From NCBI GenBank assembly GCA_964200185.2, contig CAXNAD020000051.1, forward strand, positions 1-35,433: a stretch of DNA of 35,433 nucleotides, in the 5' to 3' direction. The notes below the pieces were generated by a model. The model was not told the origin of the DNA. It did no database searches and worked only from the letters and a program-made list of their open reading frames with translations. The stretch comes from Choristocarpus tenellus KU-1152. Taxonomy: Eukaryota > Phaeophyceae. This document shows positions 14,201-23,305 of this stretch, piece by piece; position 1 is the first letter of the stretch; each line of letters begins with the position of its first letter. The position numbers and the translations under genes are program-made.

Positions 14201-15200
14201 GCGTTGAAAAGCACTCCACTTTATGCAGTGGGAGCTACAAATAGCCTTTGGCGTAAGGACGAAGTAATGGAACATTCATCAGTAGCAGCAACACGAAAAA
14301 ATCTTTTAAAAAAAATTATGTTGTGAGCGCGCAAGAGCTTCATTATGTCGTCCACAACAACAAGCTGTTGATGTGTTAATTGACATGACGATGTCAAAAA
14401 GGGTTGCCCAATGGAGTGCCACCCTAGCAATTCCATTGTGACTTCGTAGTGCTTCGCACAACTCAGCGCACAGAAAAAATTTGAATGGGTTGAGTGGGGT
14501 GGCGACTGATAAGAAAATAAAGTACCCTTGCCCCTGACAAGGGGGCGATACAGCGCGCTCAGTCATACGCGAAACCCCATCATGATCGGGGTGGGTGGTA
14601 TATTCCACTCTAAAAGGCAAAGTCTGTACTGAAACAATGGCGATTAAATCAGCAACATGCAGAAAAGAGACCCTTTTCCGAATCGAATTCCTATCAGGTC
14701 CACTGGGGTGTCCTGGTCCAAAGGCAGCCCTTCGTTTTCAGTAAGAATCAATTCCGCCAATCTCCTGCTTTCCTTGTCCTTTGAAGGTCATGATCACCGC
14801 TATTTCGGCACTCCGTCAAGTCAGCTAGCCCTGAGCTACACAATCTGGACACGAGTCGCGAATCAGTCCATATAGTGTAGTGCCTCCATTGATGTTGGGC
14901 CCTCCAATCACCCCTACAAATGCGAGTAAAAAACCAACCCTGCAAAAAAACTTGACGCCAAACTTGACGCCGAACTTGACGCAACAGATAGCCAGTGCTA
15001 ATTAATTCTACCGCTTTACTGGCCCTACCTCTTCCTGCAGGGATCCCCAAGCACGTTCGTACCGTCCCCATCTCCCCAACGAGCTTAGATTGACGAACAC
15101 TGTGGAGAACTGGTTTTCGAAGTGCAAACGGTCGCCTTCCCGTCACGCCAGCTGCACGCGCCGACATCATTCCGGCAATCCTTGTCACTGTACTGGCCAT
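2277..15200 (-). CDS. Mitochondrial GrpE-type nucleotide exchange factor (Mge1-like), 7 coding exons
   Basis: Nucleotide exchange factor for mitochondrial Hsp70. Coding exons on the minus strand: 15200-15029, 13738-13662, 8339-8172, 6319-6194, 4700-4572, 3642-3592, 2300-2277. All introns are GT-AG and the phases agree (1,0,0,0,0,0), giving 747 nt and 248 residues. Residues 1-57 are Arg-rich with no acidic residue in the first 40 (MASTVTRIAGMMSARAAG...), a typical mitochondrial presequence. Residues 59-83 are an acidic linker. Residues 84-139 form the coiled coil, including AEMENVRAIAKRDAEGARLY. Residues 140-181 (LLDVADNLTRAMES...LLEGIAMTDAE) are the helical bundle. Residues 182-248 are the beta domain, with KFDPHLHDAMF and GYKLHDRVIRAAQVGTV matching the GrpE signature across two splice junctions, except for Thr where Ile/Val is usual. 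Exon 1 is assigned from presequence character, phase and CpG context, and the 8-codon last exon from phase and motif, so these two are least certain. An extra small exon in the 5.3-kb intron 2 cannot be excluded. Confidence 0.9.
2301..3591 (-). other. GrpE intron 6
   Basis: This 1,291-nt intron separates the 17-codon exon 6 (VLKPGYKLHDRVIRAAQ) from the final exon (VGTVKPR, stop). It has a GTGAGT donor and a CAG acceptor. The 86-codon minus-strand frame at 2783-3043 has no recognisable domain, and I treat it as chance. Confidence 0.55.
3643..4571 (-). other. GrpE intron 5
   Basis: A 929-nt intron between exon 5 and exon 6, donor GTGAGA, acceptor CAG. No nested gene or repeat of note was seen. 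Confidence 0.75.
4701..6193 (-). other. GrpE intron 4
   Basis: A 1,493-nt intron with donor GTGCAA and acceptor TTCAG. It contains a 14-bp unit repeated twice (GAACAAACAGAAAT type, about 4733-4760), an AT-rich stretch of ATTAATATTAGT repeats (about 5808-5840) and CA/TA-rich simple sequence near 6160-6181. No nested gene was recognised. Confidence 0.7.
6551..6709. repeat. 19-bp tandem array with alternating unit variants
   Basis: About eight copies of the unit AGACAATTTGATGTGTTAY. The last base alternates T and C from copy to copy, so the real period is 38 bp. The final copies, toward 6709, are degenerate (TATGATGTGC, ATTTTATGTG). It lies in GrpE intron 3. Confidence 0.9.
7851..7883. repeat. 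(AAAC)n microsatellite
   Basis: About eight uninterrupted CAAA units lie in GrpE intron 3, flanked by A-rich sequence (7715-7800). Expanded frames here on both strands (NKQT, FVCL) only reflect the repeat. Confidence 0.9.
8029..8112. repeat. Exact 42-bp tandem duplication
   Basis: The 42-bp unit beginning GACCCAACCTGCATCCCTTG occurs twice without a mismatch (8029-8070 and 8071-8112). It lies inside GrpE intron 3, about 60 bp from the exon 3 donor site. The absence of mismatches suggests a recent duplication. Confidence 0.95.
9481..9540. repeat. 15-bp unit repeated four times exactly
   Basis: AATCCAGTTCAGAAC is repeated four times with no mismatch inside GrpE intron 2. The plus-strand frame reads QSSSE repeats, but the frame is not otherwise supported as a gene. 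Confidence 0.95.
13199..13291. repeat. 17-bp AT-rich tandem array
   Basis: About 5.5 copies of TATTCTTGGTACTACTA with one to three substitutions per copy. It lies in GrpE intron 2, about 370 bp upstream on the plus strand of the acidic-linker exon. Confidence 0.85.
13739..15028 (-). other. GrpE intron 1, CpG-dense in its exon 1-proximal part
   Basis: A 1,290-nt phase-1 intron, donor GAG|GTAGGG and acceptor AACAG. From about 14041 to exon 1 it is much richer in CpG than the rest of the gene, as expected for a promoter-proximal region. Overlapping open frames on both strands (14014-14875) have no recognised motif. Confidence 0.7.
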
Positions 15201-15300
15201 GTTGTCCAGGACCTAGACAAGCTTCTTCCCTACTCTCTCGATCTCTCAATTGTTGGTGGGTACAAATCATTTTTTGTGATGGCTCGTGCGAATGCTCGCC
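14041..15300. promoter_or_regulatory. CpG-dense block at the 5' end of the GrpE gene
   Basis: By hand count there are about 60 CpG in 1,260 bp here, against about 16 in 1,200 bp at 12001-13200. The block spans the presequence exon, the adjacent part of intron 1 and about 100 bp upstream of the ATG. It probably contains the promoter. No TATA box or initiator could be assigned. Confidence 0.5.
14948..14983. repeat. 12-bp unit repeated three times
   Basis: AAACTTGACGCC, AAACTTGACGCC, GAACTTGACGCA: three tandem copies in GrpE intron 1, 46 bp from the exon 1 donor. Each unit contains the palindrome-poor core CTTGACGC. Confidence 0.9.
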
Positions 15301-17686
15301 AGTGAAATTAAAATTGTTAAAAAGGCTCGTTCAGGTTACACAATGTTCTATCAGGGAAACATATTGGTAGGATGTGTTCTGTAGAAGCAATCTATCCTTG
15401 CCAGGACAACGTCCCCGGCCAGGAGCTCTGCAAGGTCCTTGTCAGAACCATGCTTGATTCTCGCACTGGACATCTTCCCTTCAACTTCCGTTGTCAAGGA
15501 CCATAAAAGGCACCGTTTCATCTATAATCTTCATTATCATTTCAAACATGAAAAACTTCTGAATAGATGCGTAGAAGGTTTGCGCAGATGGCCTCGACCA
15601 CCCCTGGCAACTTTCCTTGACATTCCTACTATCTCCCTTTCCCTGCGCGGAGCTTCCTATTACATCAGTCAACCATGATGGCTACATGTGCGTGCCACCA
15701 AAGTGCTACAGAGTGGGATTCAGGAAAAAAAATGTCCACCCCTAAACACGTCCCTACAGATGAAATCTTCGATGAAACTTTCTGAAATTGTATTTTTTCC
15801 TTCAAAAAAGGTGTTTCAAAACTGTTCGTTCTACTGTGTGTGATTGTTCCCAGTCATCTGCAGCACACACACAACCCCTCAAAGCAATTTACCAAGTATT
15901 ACAACTGAATGAGGTACGACTCCACAGTCTATGTACACTATTAATAGCAATTGCTCAACATAACAAGTGGTTGGAGCACAGCACTTGAATGTCTTATCCT
16001 TGGCACTATGTAGGGCTCTTCTCCTAAACAGCAATAGTAGCATCCTAGGGGATAGGTTGGGATTGACTCAACCCTACCTAAACTGTGACACTACTACCTA
16101 TCTGTCCAATTAATTGCTGTAGTAACACTGGTATGCCAACACTGACCGCATGATCTACAGTCCATTAACCCTCTTTCTCCCCCCAAATATTTTCAAGTGC
16201 CCCGTCATTGACCACATTAGAGTGCCTCACCGCTCCAACCTCCATCCTTTGTGAAAACTACTTTGGTGACCTCTTTTTACACTATGCCCCACCACTCCGT
16301 TCCTCTTCCCTCTCCCAAATCTATAGTGATAAACTTTTTTGCTTGCACCACAGCTTTGTTTTGCGGTTCTATTCTCTATATATCCTTCCACAAACATGCT
16401 GTACTATTTGTTTTTTTCCCCCCATCAAAATATAACTTAGGGTTAGGAATTCAATCTCTTGATTTTTCGTGTCCTGCTACAGCTGTATATCGGGAGGGTG
16501 AGGGGTTGGCATTTTCATTCCATCGGCCTGTACTGTACTGTGCTATTCCCAATCGCCAAATGAAATACTCCTTGGTTTTGGTACAAATATTATTCCTGTT
16601 ACTCTGTGTGGAGAGGGTGAGAGCTGAGAGCTTTATTTCCACAGCACCATGAAATGCTTTGTCGTTTCCAGGTCTTTTATCAATCTGGGCAAATAGCACG
16701 GCCAAGGTCCGGGTCATGGACTGGCCCAGGTAGAAAATGTTTGTAACAGGCTCACACGTGACCTAGTCATATTGAAGTAGTTGATGGCCATGGAGAACCC
16801 CCATCAGAACATATTGGTACGGCCCCGAACCACAGCCCAGTCGTGTTGAAATAGTGAATCAAATCAACCGAGAGGTAAGCAGGGTTGCATTTTTTAGGAT
16901 TCAGAGAAAGGGGGGAAGGATTTAATATTGTATAATTACAGAATGAGTTATTGCTGAATTATGGTTTCACTTTGTGTGTGGAAAGGGGGAATATCAATTT
17001 TGCATACACTATTGTACACATGAAGCAACGAAATAGAGTGTAATGCACAGAGTAAGAAAGATGGATCAGAATGCACAAGGGTCCATACCTGCCTACTTCT
17101 CAATTGGTTTGGCTCAGTTGACGGTCAAGAACAATTAAGCATTTTTACAAAACCGGACAGGTCAAGAGGGACCGGATTGCGCGATCAAAGTATGTCCCAA
17201 AATATCCCAAACATGTATGGAAATTTATTATTTTTAGACATTCCTGCAACTACCCTCAACCTGCTCACTGCGGCAAAATGGACAGAAATTGAATTATGCT
17301 ATCATCTAACCACATTTGTCTTATTATGGCTGCTGGCAGGCCCAGGGCCTGGTCTGGTTTCAATATCTACCGGCCCTGGTGCGGACATCCAGTCTGTGGG
17401 TTGGATAATGTCCATTGGACCTGATCTATGTGGACATGTCGGAATCAGAAACTGGTCCCCTCGCATTTCCTTGATAAAAAACTCCTTTGATAATTTTCCT
17501 CTCGCCTAAAGTATATACTTCTTTATTTTCTCACTTTTTTTACTTCATGTGTGCGCAGTAGGGGGAGTATCATGACTGGAAGGAGGGGAAGGGGGGTAAA
17601 GTCAATGGCAGAGAAGCAAGATATGACATCTATTTTGTATGTGGTTTGCTTGTATCGTATTTGACTTCTGTGGAGGAAGAAAGGGT

Positions 17687-17730
17687 GTCAAGAAAATGTC
17701 AAGAAAATGTCAAGAAAATGTCAAGAAAAT
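17687..17730. repeat. 11-bp unit repeated four times
   Basis: GTCAAGAAAAT occurs four times in tandem without a mismatch, in the intergenic region. Confidence 0.95.
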
Positions 17731-20700
17731 GATATGCTTATTATACCCTGGTGTCTACTTTGATATATAAACTCCCGTTGCAGTAGGGCCAGCAATACTC
17801 GTTTTGGAAGCAACAAAGAACCGAAGTAGGAGGCTCCTCCGACTTGCCTCAAAATATTATAATCTAAGTATGTATCTATAGAAGAACCTTGATTGCCAGG
17901 TCACATCCATCTCAATTTGTCCACCTGTCCCATGATCTTACCAACATCCTGAAAACGTTTTCCACCTTCCCTCACCCATTATCCTGATGCGTAAGGATTT
18001 TCTAGAAATACTTGAGTACTTGTGAAACAAATCTGTTGATGCAGGATTTGCAACAGGAGAATCTTGGACTCTGGAAAAAGGCGGTTACGCGCTGGAAGAG
18101 TGGAAGTGGGCAGGGGAAGAGAGAAGTGAGAGGAACAGTAAGGAGTTAATGGGAAAGAATATAAAGGTAGTCATACATGACTTGGAAAATTGTTTTGGTT
18201 GTAATCTATTACTTCGAAGTAGAATTATACCTTTACAGGTTATAAGCAACATCATGACTTCATAGTTTCCAAGGCTTTTCATCGGTCTAGCCTGTTAGCG
18301 AGGCTGGTGTTCGGTCCACAGTATTGGACAATCCTGTTGAATAATGCAACTATTTTTTTGTGTTAGCTTGCACCATTGCTAAGATAGAGTAGTTTGTAGC
18401 CCTGGGTTTTAAGTAATACTTAGCTGGACTGGCGCCTTCAAATAGGTCGACCTGGCTCCCAAATGATCCAAAATACGTACGGGAATAAACGCGATTTTTA
18501 AAAAATATGTTGACCACATTACGTAAACCACTTTGGGAAATTAAGCATGGGCTAGCTTTACAACATGTGTATTCAACCATGTTAGGTAGGCCTGATTTGG
18601 ACTTGAAAGAATTAGGAGTAACCAGTGCAGTCGATGGAATGGTCCCTTTGCATTTGCCCAGCCATGTGTACTTTTCTAGGTTTACTTCAAGAGCCCTGAA
18701 TCAAGGTCTGCTCCAGAAAGTGTTGTAAAACGTATTAACATGACTTCATGGTGATTTCTGCTTTTTTCTTGAGATGTACCTTCTTGAAAAACAGTTTTTT
18801 GTATGCATAAGTTGTAGTGTCAGCACCTACTGTACTCCACGATGAGGCCATGCGTTGAGATATTTTTTTTACCGTCCAAACTGCTTTCATGGCCAGCAGG
18901 GAGGAGAAAGGGGAGAGACGCGGGAGGTGATGCTTGATTGAGTTTTTCAAATTAGTTCTGAAGAAACTGCGTCCAAAAAAGGTTCAAGACGCTTGGTCAG
19001 AAAATTCTGCATAGCTGGACTAGATTAATATTCTAGTGTTGATAGCCATGTGTACTGGTTGATGGTGATGCTTAACTGGCGAAGAGGTTCTATAGTTTGA
19101 AGTGATATTGTGTTGGGTAAGCAGAGTGTTCTGAATTGCTCTCGCTATCATAGTAGTATTGCTGGAAAATAGTGCTGTCCTGAATGCTGTGTAGAAGTAG
19201 AGTATCATGATGCTGCTGGCTCACGGAATATGATGGGACGGTTTCAAGCCTCTGATCTTTGTTGAACATTGAGATACCACTGAGGCAGACATTCACGTGA
19301 CGAGCATTGAGATAACACTGTTCCAAAGGGGCAGATAATCGCGCGACAGCATCAAGAAGTAGGGTCACGTGTTCTTTCTCACTTTGTTGGTTGATATAAT
19401 TGAAAGTGAGTTAGGTTGGTTGACTCAACGTGTGCTCAGAACAAGGTGTGTTGTTGAGTGTAACAGAAACAAGCCTACATAGAGTCATACATTTGCCTGG
19501 AGCATAAATGATATACTAATACGTAGCATAACGATGGCCATATGCTTAGTTGGTGTGCTGTGTGGCAAATAGGATGCAGTGAATATTGTCAGGATGCTGC
19601 TGCCTATATACTTTTACAAGGGATACAGATTAACTTCTTTCTTGAATGGTAAAATGTTGTACTCTGGAGTACAATATAGTAGTAATAGCTCAATATTTCA
19701 AACAAGAAGTGGAAGTATGCATGTCACCTTTCAACTAAACAGCGTTAAGTGGGGTGGCTTCTTCTCATTCTCCTCCATTGTTCCATGCCACATGTAGCGT
19801 GTAAAGAGTGCAGGCTGGCGGGTCATCACAGCTTTGTGGGGATAGGCATGCACCTCATCAGCTTAAAACTCCGGAATGTCCCGGGGCAAGATACACAAAA
19901 GGGAGCAACATCATCGTCAGAAGGAGAGTGCACGCTCTTGAGGGCCAGAGATCTTCAAAACGAAAAAATATATGATTGACAATAATATAATATATGATTG
20001 CTCATATGACAACGCATTGGTTGTTTCAACATGCGATTTATTTCTGTTGCAATCTCTCTAAGAACACACTGAGTGTGGTGTAAGATATGCACATATGGAG
20101 AGTATGATCGATCTTCATATTGTAATTCCACACATGTATTTACCTACCATTTTATTCTGAGTATATTTACATGGATTTAGAGTTGGAGGTTGTGATGTAC
20201 GAGTATTTGCAACACTACTTGCAACAATCTCCACTTTGAAGTGTAATGTGGTACTAGCATTTGGTGACTTTTTTCCAAGTTGCGCACCCTGCTCCATTGT
20301 TGTCTTCAAACACGAGTTGGAAACTGTGGCTGAACAGAACAAACTCCATAACAATCGTCAAGAAATAAAACTCTTGTACTGCACTACTAAGGCTTTTGTA
20401 TTCACTCTCCGAAAAGACAGAGCCACAACCTCCTGAGTGTTGTATCATCCACTATACCTCCTCCAGTCATGGATCTACGATCACCTTAGCCTCCATCATA
20501 GCATTAGCATACTACACATGCAGTCAAGACGCACTCACTACTAATAGCACTGTAAGGTCATTCCAACATTCAGGCACGTGCTCAAATGCGTAAAAATATA
20601 CATTTAAACTGCACGCCAGTGCACAGTCTTACAACTGTTGCAATACTTCGCTTCTTCATGGACTGCATTGGCAATACCAATTGTCTAGTAATCACTGCTG

Positions 20701-20949
20701 CTGCTCACATCAAAGAAATGTACTGCCTCTCTGTACGGAACAACATCATCACTCACACAAGGGAGGGTTATCCTCTCTCCTGCCCAGGACCCTGGAGGGA
20801 TAGTGGAGTAATATCCTTCTCTTTGGTCTATCCACAACTATGAGGAGCAAGTAGTTCTACTGGTAGCTTCATTGGCCTAGTGAAGATGGGCCACAGGTGT
20901 TTCCTCAAGGATTATCAAACCAATGTACCAACCCAGGAATGTGGTGACC

Positions 20950-21850
20950 GTATCACGCTGAAGGTAAAGGTCATTCCAAAGTGATACCTGATGGTCTGGT
21001 GATGTCAATATTTTTTCAGCTTCGGGATGACACTTTTGCATATGATGCCACTGTGAAGGGAAGTACAAAGTCGTTGGGAGCATATTTGGGACGATAGTTG
21101 CATGGAAACCTCACAAGAACCGGGGCCTCAGGTGGACAGAGGATGGCCCAAAGCAATCCTACGACAAAGAGGTGAAGCGTCTAAAGGTGCAGGATTAATT
21201 TTTTAGTGCCAGTTCCACTGACGTCCACAATCATCACAGGCAATAATTTGCCACAATAGTGGGGATAACTCAGATGCTTACCTTGCTTGGAACCAGTGGG
21301 AGGGGAAGGAGCTAACACACCACCACTTCACTAAGTGCCTTGCACTAGCCTTGCTCATGCAAAAACATCTGCATCAACAGCTCTAATCCTATGGTTGAAT
21401 CTTCTGGGATGTGTTTGAGTGGTTGTTCAAGGGGCATGGTCTGGGAAGTCCTGGGCGTAGATTTTGATGAAGTTTTTTTCTCCAACATGGTACGCTGATT
21501 TCTAGATCATTTTAAATCTGGTCAGGTGTTAATATTTTTTTTGTTTAACATGTCTTTAGGGTTGTAAAGGATTGTTCATCCCAACAGTGCATATGTCACA
21601 GAGACTGGTCTAGATTGATATGCTATGTATTATAGAGTGTAGAACATACTGTGAAAGATATGTAGTAAACCAATTTGTGCATGTTACAAAAAAAATCTGA
21701 CAGGATGTCGTTGGGGGTCTGTTGAAGAGACAGAATCTTGGGAGCCTGTGGAGAGATTCCTGGGCCACCCAGAACGGACACTTCATGAGTTGCCTGGGCA
21801 ATTCGGGACTGCTAGAATAATGATCAATGGAGGCATCTACAAATCCATCT
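20950..21850 (+). mobile_element. Possible transposon relic: short broken protein-like segments
   Basis: Three plus-strand segments read like protein but are separated by stops. (a) About 21055-21198: YKVVGSIFGTIVAWKPHKNR continues to RWTEDG and YDKEVKRLKVQD then stop, resembling the small Tudor-like modules seen in some eukaryotic transposon proteins. (b) About 21267-21387: AYLAWNQWEGKELTHHHFTK, then CLALALL. (c) About 21704-21866: RWGSVEETESWEPVERFL, which fits the chromodomain pattern of W...G...EE..(T/S)WEP...L found in chromovirus integrases and chromatin proteins. The family is not identified and the three may not belong together. Low confidence. Confidence 0.3.
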
Positions 21851-22499
21851 GGACTGTTTTTGGTTGAGGGGGTGGGGTAACATCATGTCCCTTCATGGTT
21901 ACATACTTTATGTATATTCTAGCCTCCCAGGGAGTGCATGTAGGGGGTAGTGTTGAGCATTGGTATGGGCATGTTTGCACCTACAATTATGTAGTAATGT
22001 TGAGTAGAGTAAATCGATACACATGGCCTCTTCAACACATTCACACGCACATTTGGGAATGCTCCAACAATGTGGTACAACTCAGGTGAATCAAGTTTCA
22101 AGACTACGTCAGGCAAGCATCCTTTTCAAAGTTCCTGAGAACCAGGTTTTAAAGAGTTATTTCCATAAGATTCCACTCCCCTAAGAGGTGCAGAAAGGGG
22201 GGTCAGTCTACCTTTGAAAACATGGATTACATGTTCTATCTCAAAACACGCATGACGCATTATACCTGAAACATCTTGCAAAATGTTGAGGATATGGAAG
22301 TGTTCATTACTGAAGGCATGGTAGAGTTTAGAACAGGTGGCATGGCACATCATTGTCCATTCCTGCAGGTGTACGGTGTCTTTTGAGATGTCATACTTAA
22401 GTGACTATTGAGCGTGCATCAGGTGAGGAGCCTAGGCATGGATTCCTGGGTCATAACGGGATTTTCCGGAGTTCAATTTGTAACTACCGATTGTGCAGA

Positions 22500-22690
22500 T
22501 AATTACTGATGTCCATCTTTCAAGTTGAATATAATTCTGTACCCAACATCTCCTGCAGATGACAAGGTTTCAGATTTGGCCATAAACTCCTGACCTTCAA
22601 TGTGCACAATGCTTGATGGTTCTACACATCATAGGCAGGGAGATGTTTCGCCACATTTGGGACATTTGATCAGATTGTGACAAGTAGGAA
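22500..22690 (-). other. Possible zinc-ribbon-like relic
   Basis: On the minus strand a frame reads CHNLIKCPKCGETSPCL, a stop, then C and about 40 further codons ending at a stop (first Cys codon at 22680-22682). The C-x5-C-x2-C...C-x2-C spacing resembles a zinc-binding ribbon, but the in-frame stop and the lack of flanking exons argue for a dead copy or for chance. Confidence 0.2.
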
Positions 22691-23305
22691 TGAGCTACAT
22701 AATCTTTTGAGTACAAAAGTACCTCAACATCTACTGTGGACATGATATAGAAGAACAGAATGTTCAACAAATGTCAAGCCCTGGAAATGTGCCAAGACCT
22801 CACATATGGCATGGGAATCATGAGGCCACGTATCTTTTGGATTATTAATGGTCACAATATCCTCAAGAGCACTGTTGCAGTTGCCAAAGGCGGTACACCC
22901 CTTGCGTCACTATGGGGCACACATACACCTACGTCATAAGAGTAATGTCATAAAAAGTAGTACCTCTATGGCTTGCTGTTGATACTGTATGAGGAAGACT
23001 CATGCATTCTAAGAACATGCCAACTAGGTTGCACATGATTCCACATCCTTGATCGATGTCATTTTGATCGATGCCATTCCTGTGCAGAAGGACACAGACT
23101 CAAATTAGAACAACACAATGATGCGATCCAATCATTCTGCAAAGTTGAGTATTCACAATACTACAATCATCCTTGACATTCAGGATGCTTACAGCACTTT
23201 CAAGACCTAGAATGACCCACCACCAGCACATAAATTCCACCCATTTCCTCTGGGCACTATGCATCCAAGTTTAATGTCGAACTGATGAGTGTCACCGAAC
23301 ATAAA

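Larger units (their letters stand above)
15201..23305. other. 8.1-kb intergenic region without a recognisable gene
   Basis: It lies between the start of the GrpE gene and the 3' end of PSMA2. Open frames are at most 133 codons (16251-16652 plus, 17177-17509 plus), with no domain, no splice-consistent continuation and low CpG. A weak internal similarity exists between about 16755-16790 and 16835-16865. It contains an 11-bp tandem repeat at 17687-17730 and decayed protein-like segments between 20.9 and 22.7 kb, listed separately. The block next to 15201 should include the upstream regulatory sequence of the GrpE gene. Confidence 0.5.

Noticed and set aside
16251-16652. 133-codon plus-strand frame
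   Set aside because: Composition is hydrophobic and irregular, without motif, splice signals or CpG-rich start; treated as chance.
17177-17509. 110-codon plus-strand frame and a weak likeness of 17398-17435 to the MITE-like core (TTGGATAATGT)
   Set aside because: No domain was recognised, and the likeness to the MITE covers only about ten bases without the terminal repeats.
23189-23193. TGTAA on the minus strand 113 nt after the PSMA2 stop, a green-algal type poly(A) signal
   Set aside because: A five-base match is expected by chance about once per kilobase, and the other two genes show no such signal nearby.
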